In this document: in pieces, positions 27,799-36,386 of the stretch
How positions within the stretch are numbered: the first letter of the stretch is position 1
Layout: the number at the start of each line of letters is the position of its first letter
Assembly (NCBI GenBank): GCA_017442535.1
Contig: JAFRZL010000004.1
Coordinates: 1-60,506 of the forward strand
Length of the DNA: 60,506 nucleotides
Reading direction: 5' to 3'
Source of the DNA: Bacillota bacterium
GTDB taxonomy: Bacteria > Bacillota > Clostridia > Lachnospirales > Bianqueaceae
The notes under the pieces: model-generated
What the model was told of the DNA's origin: nothing
Databases searched by the model: none
What the model saw: the letters and a program-made list of their open reading frames with translations, nothing else
Made by a program: the position numbers and the translations under genes

Positions 27799-28221
27799 AT
27801 GAAAATCGAGAGAATTGCACATGTTGCGTTCAAAGTGCACGACCTGGAGGCCAGTAAGCATTTTTACTGCGATCTGCTGGGGGCCAAGGTCAAGTTTGAG
27901 TTGACGAATAATCAGGGCGGGCCGTGGATCACATATCTGGAGCTCGCGCCGCTGCAGTTCCTGGAGCTGTTCTATGATCCGGACAATCTGCCCGAGCAGA
28001 CGGATCCGCGTAAGGTGCCGCATCTGGGGTACCAGCATTTCTGCCTGCAGGTGGATGACATCAGGGCTTACGCGAAGTTCCTGGCCGACAACGGCTTCCC
28101 GCCGGAGCGCGAGGTGCGCAGCGGCAAAGACAATTCGCTGCAGATCTGGGTGCTCGATCCGGACAATAACCCGATCGAATTCCACGAGTACACGCCGGAA
28201 TCCAACCAGCTGAAGGACTGA
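27799..28221 (+). CDS. VOC-family (glyoxalase-fold) protein
   Basis: 140 residues with the paired beta-alpha-beta-beta-beta units of the vicinal oxygen chelate fold: IAHVAFKVHDLEASKHFYCDLLGA at the start, HFCLQVDDIRAYAKFL in the middle and DPDNNPIEFHEYTP near the end. His, Glu and His/Glu metal ligands are present. Members include lactoylglutathione lyases, epimerases and resistance proteins; the actual substrate is unknown. AAGGAGG precedes the ATG. Confidence 0.85.
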   Translation: MKIERIAHVAFKVHDLEASKHFYCDLLGAKVKFELTNNQGGPWITYLELAPLQFLELFYDPDNLPEQTDPRKVPHLGYQHFCLQVDDIRAYAKFLADNGFPPEREVRSGKDNSLQIWVLDPDNNPIEFHEYTPESNQLKD

Positions 28222-28260
28222 GGCGAGCATTCGAAAGACAATTTCTGACAGAGGTATCCC

Positions 28261-28671
28261 ATGATCAGACCAATCATTCATGACGTTTTCTTCCTGTCCC
28301 GGAAGGCCGAGCCGGCGACGAAGGCGGATCTCCCGATCGCACAGGATTTGAGAGACACACTGGCGGCGCACCGCGCGGAGTGTGTCGGCATGGCCGCCAA
28401 TATGATCGGTTCCGCCAAGCGGATCATTATCGTATCGCTCGGGCTGGCAGACCTGGTGATGCTGAATCCAGTGATCCTGCGAACAAATGGCGCCTTCCGG
28501 ACGGAAGAGGGCTGCCTGTCTCTCAGCGGCGTGCGCCCGACGACCAGGTACCGGAAGATCACGGTGCGGTATCAGGATGAGCAGATGAAGGAGCATACGC
28601 AGGAATTTACAGGCTGGACGGCTCAGATCATCCAGCATGAATGCGACCATCTGGAAGGAATATTGATCTGA
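28261..28671 (+). CDS. def: Peptide deformylase, variant motif 1
   Basis: Removes the formyl group from new proteins with a metal ion. Motif 2 (EGCLSL) and motif 3 (QHECDHLEG, the HExDH metal site) are intact. Motif 1, normally GxGLAAxQ, reads CVGMAANMIG, so the conserved glutamine that stabilises the transition state is methionine. The 136-residue length is short for the family. This may be a second, specialised deformylase; no formyltransferase gene is beside it. Confidence 0.85.
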   Translation: MIRPIIHDVFFLSRKAEPATKADLPIAQDLRDTLAAHRAECVGMAANMIGSAKRIIIVSLGLADLVMLNPVILRTNGAFRTEEGCLSLSGVRPTTRYRKITVRYQDEQMKEHTQEFTGWTAQIIQHECDHLEGILI

Positions 28672-28730
28672 GTGCACATCGGGCTGAAGACAGATTCTGC
28701 TGCATCGTGATCAGACTGCGCAGACAATAA

Positions 28731-28773
28731 AAAGGGCTGTGAAAAATGAGTCAATCATTTCTCACAGCCCTTT
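28731..28773. terminator. Bidirectional terminator, def / DUF2500
   Basis: 12-bp outer stem AAAGGGCTGTGA / TCACAGCCCTTT with an extended inner stem. It lies between convergent genes and serves both. Confidence 0.9.
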
Positions 28774-28824
28774 ACAATTCAGGGCTTTCGGCGGGGGTTC
28801 TGCCGCGTAAATGTCCAATAATCC

Positions 28825-29214
28825 TCAATATCTCTCAAACGAGATATACCTGGTACCCTGGAAGGTCAGACGGCCGGAGTCGCCTTCGGCGATCATGCCG
28901 TATTCGGAGCCGTCGACGGCAAACTCAACGCGGTCGCCGCTTTCTACCTGGAAGGTGACGTAGTACCTGGTGTTGGTAGTGGTGGAAAAGCTTTGCGTGC
29001 TGGCAAAGTTAGTACCGGTGGTGCTGTGGTGCTGCCGGATGTCCGTACGTTTGGAAGCGACGAACGCTTCCACCGTCAGGCGTGGCGACTGATTGTTCTT
29101 GCGCCAGGTGCTGATACCTTTGACGGCCACGAAGACGAATCCGCAGAGGACGACGGCAAAGACGACGTAGAAGAGAATCTGGACGATATCGAATCCGGAT
29201 GAGAAATCAGGCAT
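28825..29214 (-). CDS. DUF2500 membrane-anchored protein
   Basis: 129 residues: one N-terminal membrane helix (about 10-32) and a beta-rich domain with the pattern TNTRYYVTFQVESGDRVEF and GDSGRLTFQGTRYISFER that marks DUF2500. Function unknown. It is the last gene of the fakA operon, starting 2 bp after the plsX stop. Confidence 0.85.
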   Translation of the reverse strand: MPDFSSGFDIVQILFYVVFAVVLCGFVFVAVKGISTWRKNNQSPRLTVEAFVASKRTDIRQHHSTTGTNFASTQSFSTTTNTRYYVTFQVESGDRVEFAVDGSEYGMIAEGDSGRLTFQGTRYISFERY

Positions 29215-29216
29215 GG

Positions 29217-30299
29217 TCAGGCTTCCTCAGTAGTTTTTTCCAAGGCTTTGAGGGCCTCGAGGGATGCTTTGATACGGTCGTTCAGGTTGCTCTGCTGCAT
29301 GGCGAGGGCCTGTTCGACGCAGCGGGCGACGGCTTTTTCGTCACTGGAACCGTGGCCTTTGACGACGATTTTGTCGAGGCCAAGGAGGACGCTGCCGCCG
29401 TAATTCTGATAATTCAGGAACTCTTTCTGCTCGGCGAACATTTTGCGCATGAAGAAAGCGCCGAGCTGGTAGATCCTGCGGGAATAGATGTCCTTCTTGA
29501 TCTTGCGGAGCAGCTCGAGCGCGGTGCCCTCGGTGGTCTTGACGAGGATGTTGCCGGCGAAACCGTCGCAGACGATCAGGTCGTAATTGCCCGAGAGGAG
29601 ATCGCGGCTCTCCATATTGCCCACGAAGTTGACGCCTGGGGCGGCCTGCAGCATCGGATAGGCGGCTTTGCGCAGGGCATCGCCTTTTTCACTCTCGGTC
29701 CCGATGTTCAGAAGGGCCACGCGCGGATTCCTGACGCCGAAGGCGCCTTCCAGGTAGCGGCTGCCCATGATGGCGAACTGCACCAGCATCTGCGGGGTGA
29801 TGTCGACGTTGGCGCCGCTGTCGCAGACACCCACGATGCCGCCGGTCATGGTCGGCAGGATGGGGCAGAAAGCGGGCCGGCGGATGCCGCGCACACGCGG
29901 GATGCCGATCGTAGAGGCGACGACCAGGGCTCCGGTGGAGCCGGTCGAGACAAGTGCGTCACAGGTAGGGTCGGAGCGGAGGAGCTGAATACCGCGGAGC
30001 ATGGAACTCTCCGTCTTCTCACGCACGGCAAGCGAAGGCTTTTCCTCGCCGGAAATGGCTTCCGGTGCGTGTACGATGGCGATGCGGGGAGGCTGCTTGC
30101 CTTCCTCCGGCACGGTATAGACGGCGGGCTCGCCAAAGGATCCCGAGGGGTCCGCAGCCCGCAGCGCGGCGCGGATATCGGCTTCGTTACCCGTAAAGAT
30201 CAGCGAGATCTCGGGATGGGCCTTCATCGCGGCAATACCGCCCGGCACGGTTGCCGCGCAGCCGCGGTCGCCGCCCAGGGTATCGATAATCAGTCTCAT
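29217..30299 (-). CDS. plsX: Acyl-ACP:phosphate acyltransferase PlsX
   Basis: Makes acyl-phosphate from acyl-ACP and phosphate, feeding PlsY in phospholipid synthesis. The start MRLIIDTLGGDRG is a variant of the usual DAMGGDxAP motif. SVLLGLDKIVVKGHGSSD near the C terminus is the conserved loop. Length 360 residues. It overlaps the GNAT-like gene by 4 bp (ATGA). Its presence with fakA and a DegV protein puts both routes to acyl-phosphate in one operon. Confidence 0.92.
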   Translation of the reverse strand: MRLIIDTLGGDRGCAATVPGGIAAMKAHPEISLIFTGNEADIRAALRAADPSGSFGEPAVYTVPEEGKQPPRIAIVHAPEAISGEEKPSLAVREKTESSMLRGIQLLRSDPTCDALVSTGSTGALVVASTIGIPRVRGIRRPAFCPILPTMTGGIVGVCDSGANVDITPQMLVQFAIMGSRYLEGAFGVRNPRVALLNIGTESEKGDALRKAAYPMLQAAPGVNFVGNMESRDLLSGNYDLIVCDGFAGNILVKTTEGTALELLRKIKKDIYSRRIYQLGAFFMRKMFAEQKEFLNYQNYGGSVLLGLDKIVVKGHGSSDEKAVARCVEQALAMQQSNLNDRIKASLEALKALEKTTEEA

Positions 30300-31438
30300 T
30301 GGGCTGTTTCCTCCGTATTTGTCAGCTTCTTGACATAGCTGCGGCGACGCTTATGCTGAACCGCCTTGAAACGCTTCCACTGGTTCAGGATCGCGTAATT
30401 ATTCTCCAGATTGAGGTTGGTCTCGGCGTACTTGATCCCGTCCTCCTGCAGCATGCGGAGCAGGCCGGCGGAGATGATCGCGCTGATACCGGTATTCAGA
30501 TACGCGGGATTTACGCAGATCAGGCCCAGATCGAGGATCTCGGGCTTCTTGATCGCTTTGAGCAGGCGGATGAGCGCTGCAGGGGTGAGGCGGCCGCCGG
30601 AGGGCTGTACGGCCCTGGCGATCGAGGGGAAGCAGATTCCCAGGCAGACGATCTCGTCCTTCTCATTCAGGATCACGGCGACGTGCTTGATATCCACGAT
30701 CAGACGGAAATTGCTGATCATCATCTTGCGCATCCCGTCCGTGAACGGAACGGTTCCGTAAATATCCTTGTAGCCGACATCCAGCAGTTCGAAGAATCCT
30801 TTGCCGTAGCGTTTGATGAAATCATTGATGTTCTTCGCGGGACCCATGTGCAGGTTGTAGCGCTTCATCAGGATTTCGGACATCCGCTCCAGTTTACCAT
30901 CATTCTTCTCGGGAGGATAAATCTGACTCTCGACCCAGTCGACTTCTTTGCCGTAGCCGCAGGCCTCGATCAGGGCGCCGTAATAATCAGCGTTGTACTG
31001 TTCCTCAAAGGTGGCGAGCTGGTCGAAACCCTCGATCAGCAGACCTTCACGCTCCAGATCGGAGAAGCCGAGCGGACCGCAGACCGTATCCATTCCTTTC
31101 TGCAGGGCCCAGTCTTCCACCGCCTTGAAAAGGGCGGAGGCGACTTCCTGATCATTGATGCTGTCAAAGCGAGTGAAACGTACACGCTTCTCACCGGTTT
31201 TCTCGTTGGAGGCTTTCTGCAGGATGCCCGAAATGCGCCCGACTTGAACGCCGTCCCTGTAGGCATTGTAATAGACGGCCTCGCAGGTATCGTAATAAAC
31301 ATAATCATGGCGGAAAATCTTTTTTTCGTCACTGTAGAGCGGGGGGACGAAATAGGGATTATCGCGGTACATCTTGAGCGGAAAGTTCAGAAAAGCCCGC
31401 TGTTCGCGCCCGGTAAGGGCTTCGCGGATTTCGATCAT
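30296..31438 (-). CDS. GNAT-like acyltransferase
   Basis: 380 residues that look like a double GNAT-fold protein: FLNFPLKMYRDNPYFVPPL at the start is typical of a large uncharacterised group, and the C-terminal part (VCLGICFPS, then INPAY-like VCVNPAYLNTGISA and a final basic VQHKRRRSYVKKL) resembles the acceptor half. No membrane segment. AAAGGGG precedes the ATG. Lying between a fatty-acid-binding DegV protein and PlsX, it may handle acyl groups; this is inference. Confidence 0.65.
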   Translation of the reverse strand: MIEIREALTGREQRAFLNFPLKMYRDNPYFVPPLYSDEKKIFRHDYVYYDTCEAVYYNAYRDGVQVGRISGILQKASNEKTGEKRVRFTRFDSINDQEVASALFKAVEDWALQKGMDTVCGPLGFSDLEREGLLIEGFDQLATFEEQYNADYYGALIEACGYGKEVDWVESQIYPPEKNDGKLERMSEILMKRYNLHMGPAKNINDFIKRYGKGFFELLDVGYKDIYGTVPFTDGMRKMMISNFRLIVDIKHVAVILNEKDEIVCLGICFPSIARAVQPSGGRLTPAALIRLLKAIKKPEILDLGLICVNPAYLNTGISAIISAGLLRMLQEDGIKYAETNLNLENNYAILNQWKRFKAVQHKRRRSYVKKLTNTEETAQ

Positions 31439-31470
31439 GATGAAAACCCCTTTCTATACGGCTTGCGGTA

Positions 31471-32340
31471 TCAGCGGTGGATCGCGTGGAAGCAGATTCC
31501 CGAGCAGCTGGGGCCGCAGTGAGCCCCGATAACCGGATTGACGTCGTAGACTTCGATCCGGAGCTTGTCGCCGAATTCCTGAATCAGGAGCTGCTTGATC
31601 TGTTCGACAACGTCAGGAATATCGCCGTTCGCGATCATGACACGGTGACCGGTCACATCGTCGCCCAGCTCCTTCACATAGGAGACCAGGCGCTTGATCG
31701 CGTTGATACGGCCTTTTTCCTTGCCAATATTGGTCATGCGGCCGTCGGGAGTCATGTAGATGATCGGGCGAACGCCCAGGAAGGTGCCCATGGTGGCAGC
31801 GAGGCCGGAAACGCGGCCGCTGCGCTTGAAGAACTTCAGGTCGTCCGCGAAGTAATAGCATGCGAAATGATCGATCTCTTCCGCGGCCCAGGCCTGGATC
31901 TCTTCGACCGATTTGCCGGCCAGATACATATCACCGATCTCTTCGACGATATTCAGTGCGCCGATCGAAATGGACCGGGTATCGATCTCGTAGAAATGAC
32001 GCTCCGGATATTTCTCTTTAAGGCGGGCCAGTGCACGCTCCATGTTCTCAAAGGTGCCGGACATCTGACGTGAGAAATGCACGTACAGAATATCGTTGCC
32101 TTCCGCGAAAACAGGCTCGAAATACTCGATATAGCGCTCCTCGTTGACGGCGCTGGTGGTCGGCATCAGGCCGGCGCGAAGCTTCTCATAATACTCGTGG
32201 CAGTCAAAGCTGTCCCAGGATTCGTAGGGGTAATAGGTAACTCCTTCGATCGAGTAGGGCATGCTGATCAGATGATAGCCATAACGGGCACAGACTTCCG
32301 GCGTGATATCGGTATCGGTATCGGTGAACAGTACAACCAT
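31471..32340 (-). CDS. fakB: DegV-family fatty-acid-binding protein (FakB-like)
   Basis: Carries a fatty acid to the kinase FakA and releases it as acyl-phosphate. The N terminus VVLFTDTDTDITPEVC, the ligand loop TTSAVNEERY, and FFKRSGRVSGLAATMGTFLGVRPI with its phosphate-binding Arg match the DegV family; GAHCGPSCSG near the C terminus matches the usual HxGPG region. Length 289 residues. It lies 12 bp after fakA. Confidence 0.9.
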   Translation of the reverse strand: MVVLFTDTDTDITPEVCARYGYHLISMPYSIEGVTYYPYESWDSFDCHEYYEKLRAGLMPTTSAVNEERYIEYFEPVFAEGNDILYVHFSRQMSGTFENMERALARLKEKYPERHFYEIDTRSISIGALNIVEEIGDMYLAGKSVEEIQAWAAEEIDHFACYYFADDLKFFKRSGRVSGLAATMGTFLGVRPIIYMTPDGRMTNIGKEKGRINAIKRLVSYVKELGDDVTGHRVMIANGDIPDVVEQIKQLLIQEFGDKLRIEVYDVNPVIGAHCGPSCSGICFHAIHR

Positions 32341-32352
32341 GATAAAACTCCT

Positions 32353-33981
32353 TTACATTAATGTAATCATGTAGTCAAAGATCGGCTGGCCGCCGTCTAT
32401 GAAGTAGGTTTCGGTTTCGGGGAAACGGGATGCGAGGGCGCTCTTGAGCGCTTCCCGGTCGTCGGGTGTGGCATCTTTACCCGAGATGACCATCATAACG
32501 CCGTATTTATCGGTGGAGATGGCTTCGCACAGAGCCAGACAGGCCTCGTTCCTGGTGGCTTCTTTGGCCAGGACTTCGTCGCCGGAGAAGCCGAGATAGT
32601 CGCCCGGCTTGATGGCAAAGCCGTTATTGTCCGCAACGCGGGAGGCGACGGAGACCGCGCCCGTAACGACGGAGGACATGACCTCGGAGGCTTCGTTTAC
32701 GATCTCGTCGGGAGTCAGATTGGTATCGAGCATCGACAGGACCGCGTAGCCCTGACCGACGGTGCGGCTGGGAATGATACGGATCTCGGCGCCGGTATAG
32801 AGGGAGGCCGCCTGCTCGGCTGTCAGAATGATATTGCCGTTATTGGGCAGCACAAAGATAGTATCGGCATTGATGTTCTCGAACGCGGCGCACAGATCCT
32901 TGGCAGAGGGATTCATGCTCTGGCCGCCGTCCACCACTTCGTCGCAGCCAAGCGAGAGGAAGGTGGACTTGAGGCCTTCACCGGCGGCTACGGCCACAAA
33001 ACCGTACTGTTTATGCGGCTTGGAGGCAACGGGCATGGTCTCGTGATGCTGCAGCGTCATGTTCTCGATCTTGAGCGTCAGGAATTCACCGAACTGCTGC
33101 ACATAGTTCAGCACATCGCCGGGCTTGAACGTATGGACGTGGACTTTGATCACGGTACCCTCACGGAAGCAGACGATGGAATCGCCGATGCTCTCCAGGT
33201 AGGCCTTGAAAGCGGCGAGATCGAAGGCATCAATGTCGGTTTTGGCCCGGGTCAGGCGCAGCAGGAATTCCGTACAGTAACCGAATTCGAGGACGTCATC
33301 CTCGGTAAACAGGTCGATATTGACCTTGTGAGCGGTCTGAGCCTGCTGGCGGGGGGCGTCGGCCTGCTTGCCGTCCAGCCCGTTCTTCATTCCCTCAGCG
33401 ATATACAGGAGGCCGGCACCGCCTGAATCGACCACCCCGGACTGCTTCAGCACGTCCAGAAGCTCGGGCGTGCGCTGCAGGGAACGGTGCATCTCAGCGG
33501 TCAGATCCTCAAAGAAATCGCCCAACGTGCTGGTCTCGCTGACACGGCTGTCCGCAAAACGCACGGAATCCTTGAGAACGGTCAGGATCGTACCTTCGAC
33601 CGGAACGGCGACGGCGCCGTATGCTTCGTCCACACCGCAGCGGAACGCGGAGGCCAATGCATGAACATCCGCCTCCTGGCAGCTCGCGAGTCCCTTGGAG
33701 ATGCCCGCGAAAATGCGCGACAAAATCACACCCGAGTTGCCGCGCGCCCCGAGGAGCATGCCTCTGGAAGCGTCTCTGGCCGCTTCGCTCAGGGAACCGT
33801 ATTCATCGGAGAGCATGTCCACGCCGCTCGAAAACGTCATGAACATATTGTCGCCTGTGTCCCCGTCCGGAATCGGAAAAACATTCAGATCATTAACGGT
33901 CTGCCGGTGCTGATAAAGGTTGTCGGCTCCATTCCGGAGCAGAGAGGTGAAGGTTTTGCTGTCGATAAACTCAGTATTCAT
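32353..33981 (-). CDS. fakA: Fatty acid kinase FakA (DAK2 domain)
   Basis: Phosphorylates fatty acids bound to FakB, allowing exogenous acids to enter phospholipids. The N-terminal DAK2 domain shows NVFPIPDGDTGDNMF, the magnesium-ATP site; the middle and C-terminal parts match the FakA/YloV family. From the chosen ATG (33981, with GCGAGG upstream on the minus strand) the protein has 542 residues, as expected. It is the first gene of fakA-degV-GNAT-plsX-DUF2500. Confidence 0.92.
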   Translation of the reverse strand: MNTEFIDSKTFTSLLRNGADNLYQHRQTVNDLNVFPIPDGDTGDNMFMTFSSGVDMLSDEYGSLSEAARDASRGMLLGARGNSGVILSRIFAGISKGLASCQEADVHALASAFRCGVDEAYGAVAVPVEGTILTVLKDSVRFADSRVSETSTLGDFFEDLTAEMHRSLQRTPELLDVLKQSGVVDSGGAGLLYIAEGMKNGLDGKQADAPRQQAQTAHKVNIDLFTEDDVLEFGYCTEFLLRLTRAKTDIDAFDLAAFKAYLESIGDSIVCFREGTVIKVHVHTFKPGDVLNYVQQFGEFLTLKIENMTLQHHETMPVASKPHKQYGFVAVAAGEGLKSTFLSLGCDEVVDGGQSMNPSAKDLCAAFENINADTIFVLPNNGNIILTAEQAASLYTGAEIRIIPSRTVGQGYAVLSMLDTNLTPDEIVNEASEVMSSVVTGAVSVASRVADNNGFAIKPGDYLGFSGDEVLAKEATRNEACLALCEAISTDKYGVMMVISGKDATPDDREALKSALASRFPETETYFIDGGQPIFDYMITLM

Positions 33982-34137
33982 AATGCCTCGCATAGAATCA
34001 GTCCCCGCCCCGGAAAGATGATTCCGGTGACGGAGCAAAAATTACACATACGCGAGTATTATACTACTTTTTTCGCCAAAAGAAAAGTAGGAATAGAGCG
34101 GATGAGAAAAATAATTCACAATCTAGCCGGATGTTTG

Positions 34138-34166
34138 TTGAATAATATACAGAACAATGCTATAAT
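34138..34166 (+). promoter_or_regulatory. Promoter of the TetR gene
   Basis: TTGAAT (34138-34143), a 17-bp spacer and extended TGC-TATAAT (34161-34166). A second TGG-TATAAT (34189-34197) lies just downstream and could be a tandem start. Confidence 0.7.
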
Positions 34167-34237
34167 GTGTATTAAAAGAAAAGCCTCTCTGGTATAATCA
34201 CATTCACAGAGGGCATCGAACTGTGAAGGAGGAGCTC

Positions 34238-34843
34238 ATGGAGAACGAAAAGACAAATAAACGGCCCGACCGCCGTGTCCTCAGGACGAAGAGCGCGATC
34301 CAGCACGCTTTTGCCAGGCTGCTCGCCGAAAAAGGAATGAATGAGATCACGGTCAGCGAATTGGCCGAGGAGGCGGATATCAGCCGCAAATCTTTCTACA
34401 ACTATTACTCGGGGATACACGAGGTGAAAGAGGAGATCGAGAATGACATTCTCTCGTCTCTGGAAGAGCTGGTGAGCGATCTGCATTTCACCGAAAGCCT
34501 GCGCGATCCCTATCTTGTAAACGCGACGCTTGGGGACATCATCCGGGACGACGTGGATTTTTTCGGCAATATCGCTTTTGCGTCCGAGTCGGACGATCTG
34601 GTCGACCGGATCATCCGCATCCTTAAGAATCAGATTCTGAAAACCAATCCGCGCTCGATGACGCGGGAAGAAATGCTCTCAGACATCGTGCTGGAGTTTC
34701 TGATTTACGGGATGCTCCACGTGTACCGGATGTGGTTCGCATCCGACCGGTCCCTGCCGTTAGAGACATTTACGGGACTGGTAAGCGTCCTGCAGGCGGA
34801 AGGGCTGAAGGGCGCCATGCAATTTATGAACCGGGAAGGATAA
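34238..34843 (+). CDS. TetR/AcrR-family regulator
   Basis: 201 residues with an N-terminal helix-turn-helix (about 15-60: RTKSAIQHAFARLLAEKG, ITVSELAEEADISRKSFYNYY) and a ligand-binding C-terminal part rich in acidic and hydrophobic residues. AAGGAGGAG precedes the ATG at 34238. It stands between the divergent fakA operon and the MFS-GH36 pair, so either could be its target; the fak operon is attractive because many TetR proteins sense acyl compounds. Confidence 0.88.
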   Translation: MENEKTNKRPDRRVLRTKSAIQHAFARLLAEKGMNEITVSELAEEADISRKSFYNYYSGIHEVKEEIENDILSSLEELVSDLHFTESLRDPYLVNATLGDIIRDDVDFFGNIAFASESDDLVDRIIRILKNQILKTNPRSMTREEMLSDIVLEFLIYGMLHVYRMWFASDRSLPLETFTGLVSVLQAEGLKGAMQFMNREG

Positions 34844-34859
34844 AAGACTGTATTTTTCG

Positions 34860-34888
34860 TTGCAAAATCGATCCCGGCAGGGTATAAT
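34860..34888 (+). promoter_or_regulatory. Promoter of the MFS-GH36 operon
   Basis: TTGCAA (34860-34865), a 17-bp spacer and TATAAT (34883-34888). Confidence 0.82.
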
Positions 34889-34892
34889 GACA

Positions 34893-34909
34893 GCACAAGA
34901 CTCTTGTGC
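34893..34909. promoter_or_regulatory. Operator-like palindrome at the transcription start
   Basis: Perfect 17-bp palindrome GCACAAGA-C-TCTTGTGC beginning 5 bp after the -10 box, thus covering the expected start site. The position suits a repressor. It could also fold in the 5' leader, and its right half can pair with GAGTCTT at 34929-34935 instead. Confidence 0.6.
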
Positions 34910-34995
34910 GCAGTTTGCCGCTCCTCAGGAGTCTTGAATGGATAATAACAGATTCTGCCATACAAATACACAGGTAGAAGGGTGGTCATCATTAT

Positions 34996-36366
34996 ATGAA
35001 AAGCAAGCTCCTGAACCCGATGGGAGAACTCTACGCGGAGGCCGGGCTTTCCGGCTCTCTGCGCCGCAGCATGAACGCGATCCTGATGGGGAACCTTTTC
35101 GGAACGGTTTGCGGTATCATCTGCGGAAGCGGTACGACGGCAATGGTGGGCCTCGCCACATCGCTCGGCGCGAACGATCTTTTCTTCGGAATCATTACGG
35201 CGATCACGCAGGTGGCGGCGCTGCTGCAGATCCCTTTCTCGATCCTGGTGAACCGTACGCATCAACGCAAGAGATATATGCTGACATTCGGCCTGGGGTC
35301 ACGCGTCCTCTGGCTGTTATTCGGTTTTGTTCCGCTGATCATACCTGATCTGGGCGGCGTGATCAATCTGAGGCTGTGGACGCTGATCTTTCTGACGGGC
35401 TTGATTTCCGCGGGCAATGCCCTGATCAATGTCTGCTGGTTCCCGTGGTTTTCCGATATTTCACCGATCAGTATCCGTTCCCGTTGGCTCTCGATGAGGG
35501 ATGCCATTAACCAGACATGCAGTGTGGTGTTCGGTCTGGTGGTCGCGTTCCTGCTGGACCATTTGCCCGAAGAAAGCCGCTATATCATCATTTTCCTGAT
35601 CGGAGGGACCTGCGGGGTGATCGATATGGTCTGCTTCGCATTCTGTGAGGAAAAATTCAATGCCGCGCCGCGCAAACAGACGATCCTGGGCGTTTTCAAA
35701 GACGTCTTCGGCAATCGCCGCTTCCGCCGCTTCCTGATCACCTGGACGGTCTGGGCGTTCGCGGTGAATTTCGGCGCCGTCTACATGAATCCCTACAACA
35801 TGAACGAGATAGGGCTGACCTATATGCAGATGATGGTTTTCGGCACGATCGCGGCGGCCCTGTCCATCATTATGATGGAGCCCCGGTGGGGCAAGGCGAT
35901 CTTCCGCTTCGGCTGCAAACCGGTAATGAGGGTCTGCATGTTCGTGGAGGCCGTCATCCCGCTGGTATATCTGTTCTCGGTTAAGGGAAGCTTTGTCCCC
36001 ATGCTGCTGATGAATCTGCTGGGAGCCATGTTCTGGTGCGGCAATAATCTGTGCGCCAACAATATGCAGCTGAATTATTCGCCGGACGAGACCCGGGCCT
36101 CCTATATCGCTGTCTTCGCGTGCGTCACGGCCCTGCTCGGAACGACGCTCGGATCGCTTGCGGGCGGTGCCCTGCTGGACTACTGGAAGGAGATCGGGCT
36201 TTTTACAGGCTACTTTGACCGCTATAAAATGATTTTCCTCTGTTCATCCGTCATGCGGCTGCTCGTGTGGATCTTTCTGATGCCGCGGTTGGAGAATGAC
36301 AGCCGGTTTGCCGCCGGGGATGTCCTGAAAGGAATGGTGGCTGTGCGCAGCCGTAGGGATAAATAA
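34996..36366 (+). CDS. MFS transporter
   Basis: 456 residues with about 12 membrane segments and a cytoplasmic loop in the middle (EEKFNAAPRKQT). RTHQRKRYML after the second segment is the MFS loop-2/3 region. It lies 20 bp before a GH36 glycosidase, so uptake of an alpha-galactoside or a related glycoside is likely. No signature tells the substrate. A weak AAGGGTGG precedes the ATG. Confidence 0.85.
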   Translation: MKSKLLNPMGELYAEAGLSGSLRRSMNAILMGNLFGTVCGIICGSGTTAMVGLATSLGANDLFFGIITAITQVAALLQIPFSILVNRTHQRKRYMLTFGLGSRVLWLLFGFVPLIIPDLGGVINLRLWTLIFLTGLISAGNALINVCWFPWFSDISPISIRSRWLSMRDAINQTCSVVFGLVVAFLLDHLPEESRYIIIFLIGGTCGVIDMVCFAFCEEKFNAAPRKQTILGVFKDVFGNRRFRRFLITWTVWAFAVNFGAVYMNPYNMNEIGLTYMQMMVFGTIAAALSIIMMEPRWGKAIFRFGCKPVMRVCMFVEAVIPLVYLFSVKGSFVPMLLMNLLGAMFWCGNNLCANNMQLNYSPDETRASYIAVFACVTALLGTTLGSLAGGALLDYWKEIGLFTGYFDRYKMIFLCSSVMRLLVWIFLMPRLENDSRFAAGDVLKGMVAVRSRRDK

Positions 36367-36386
36367 ACCATCAAAGGAGTTTTCTG

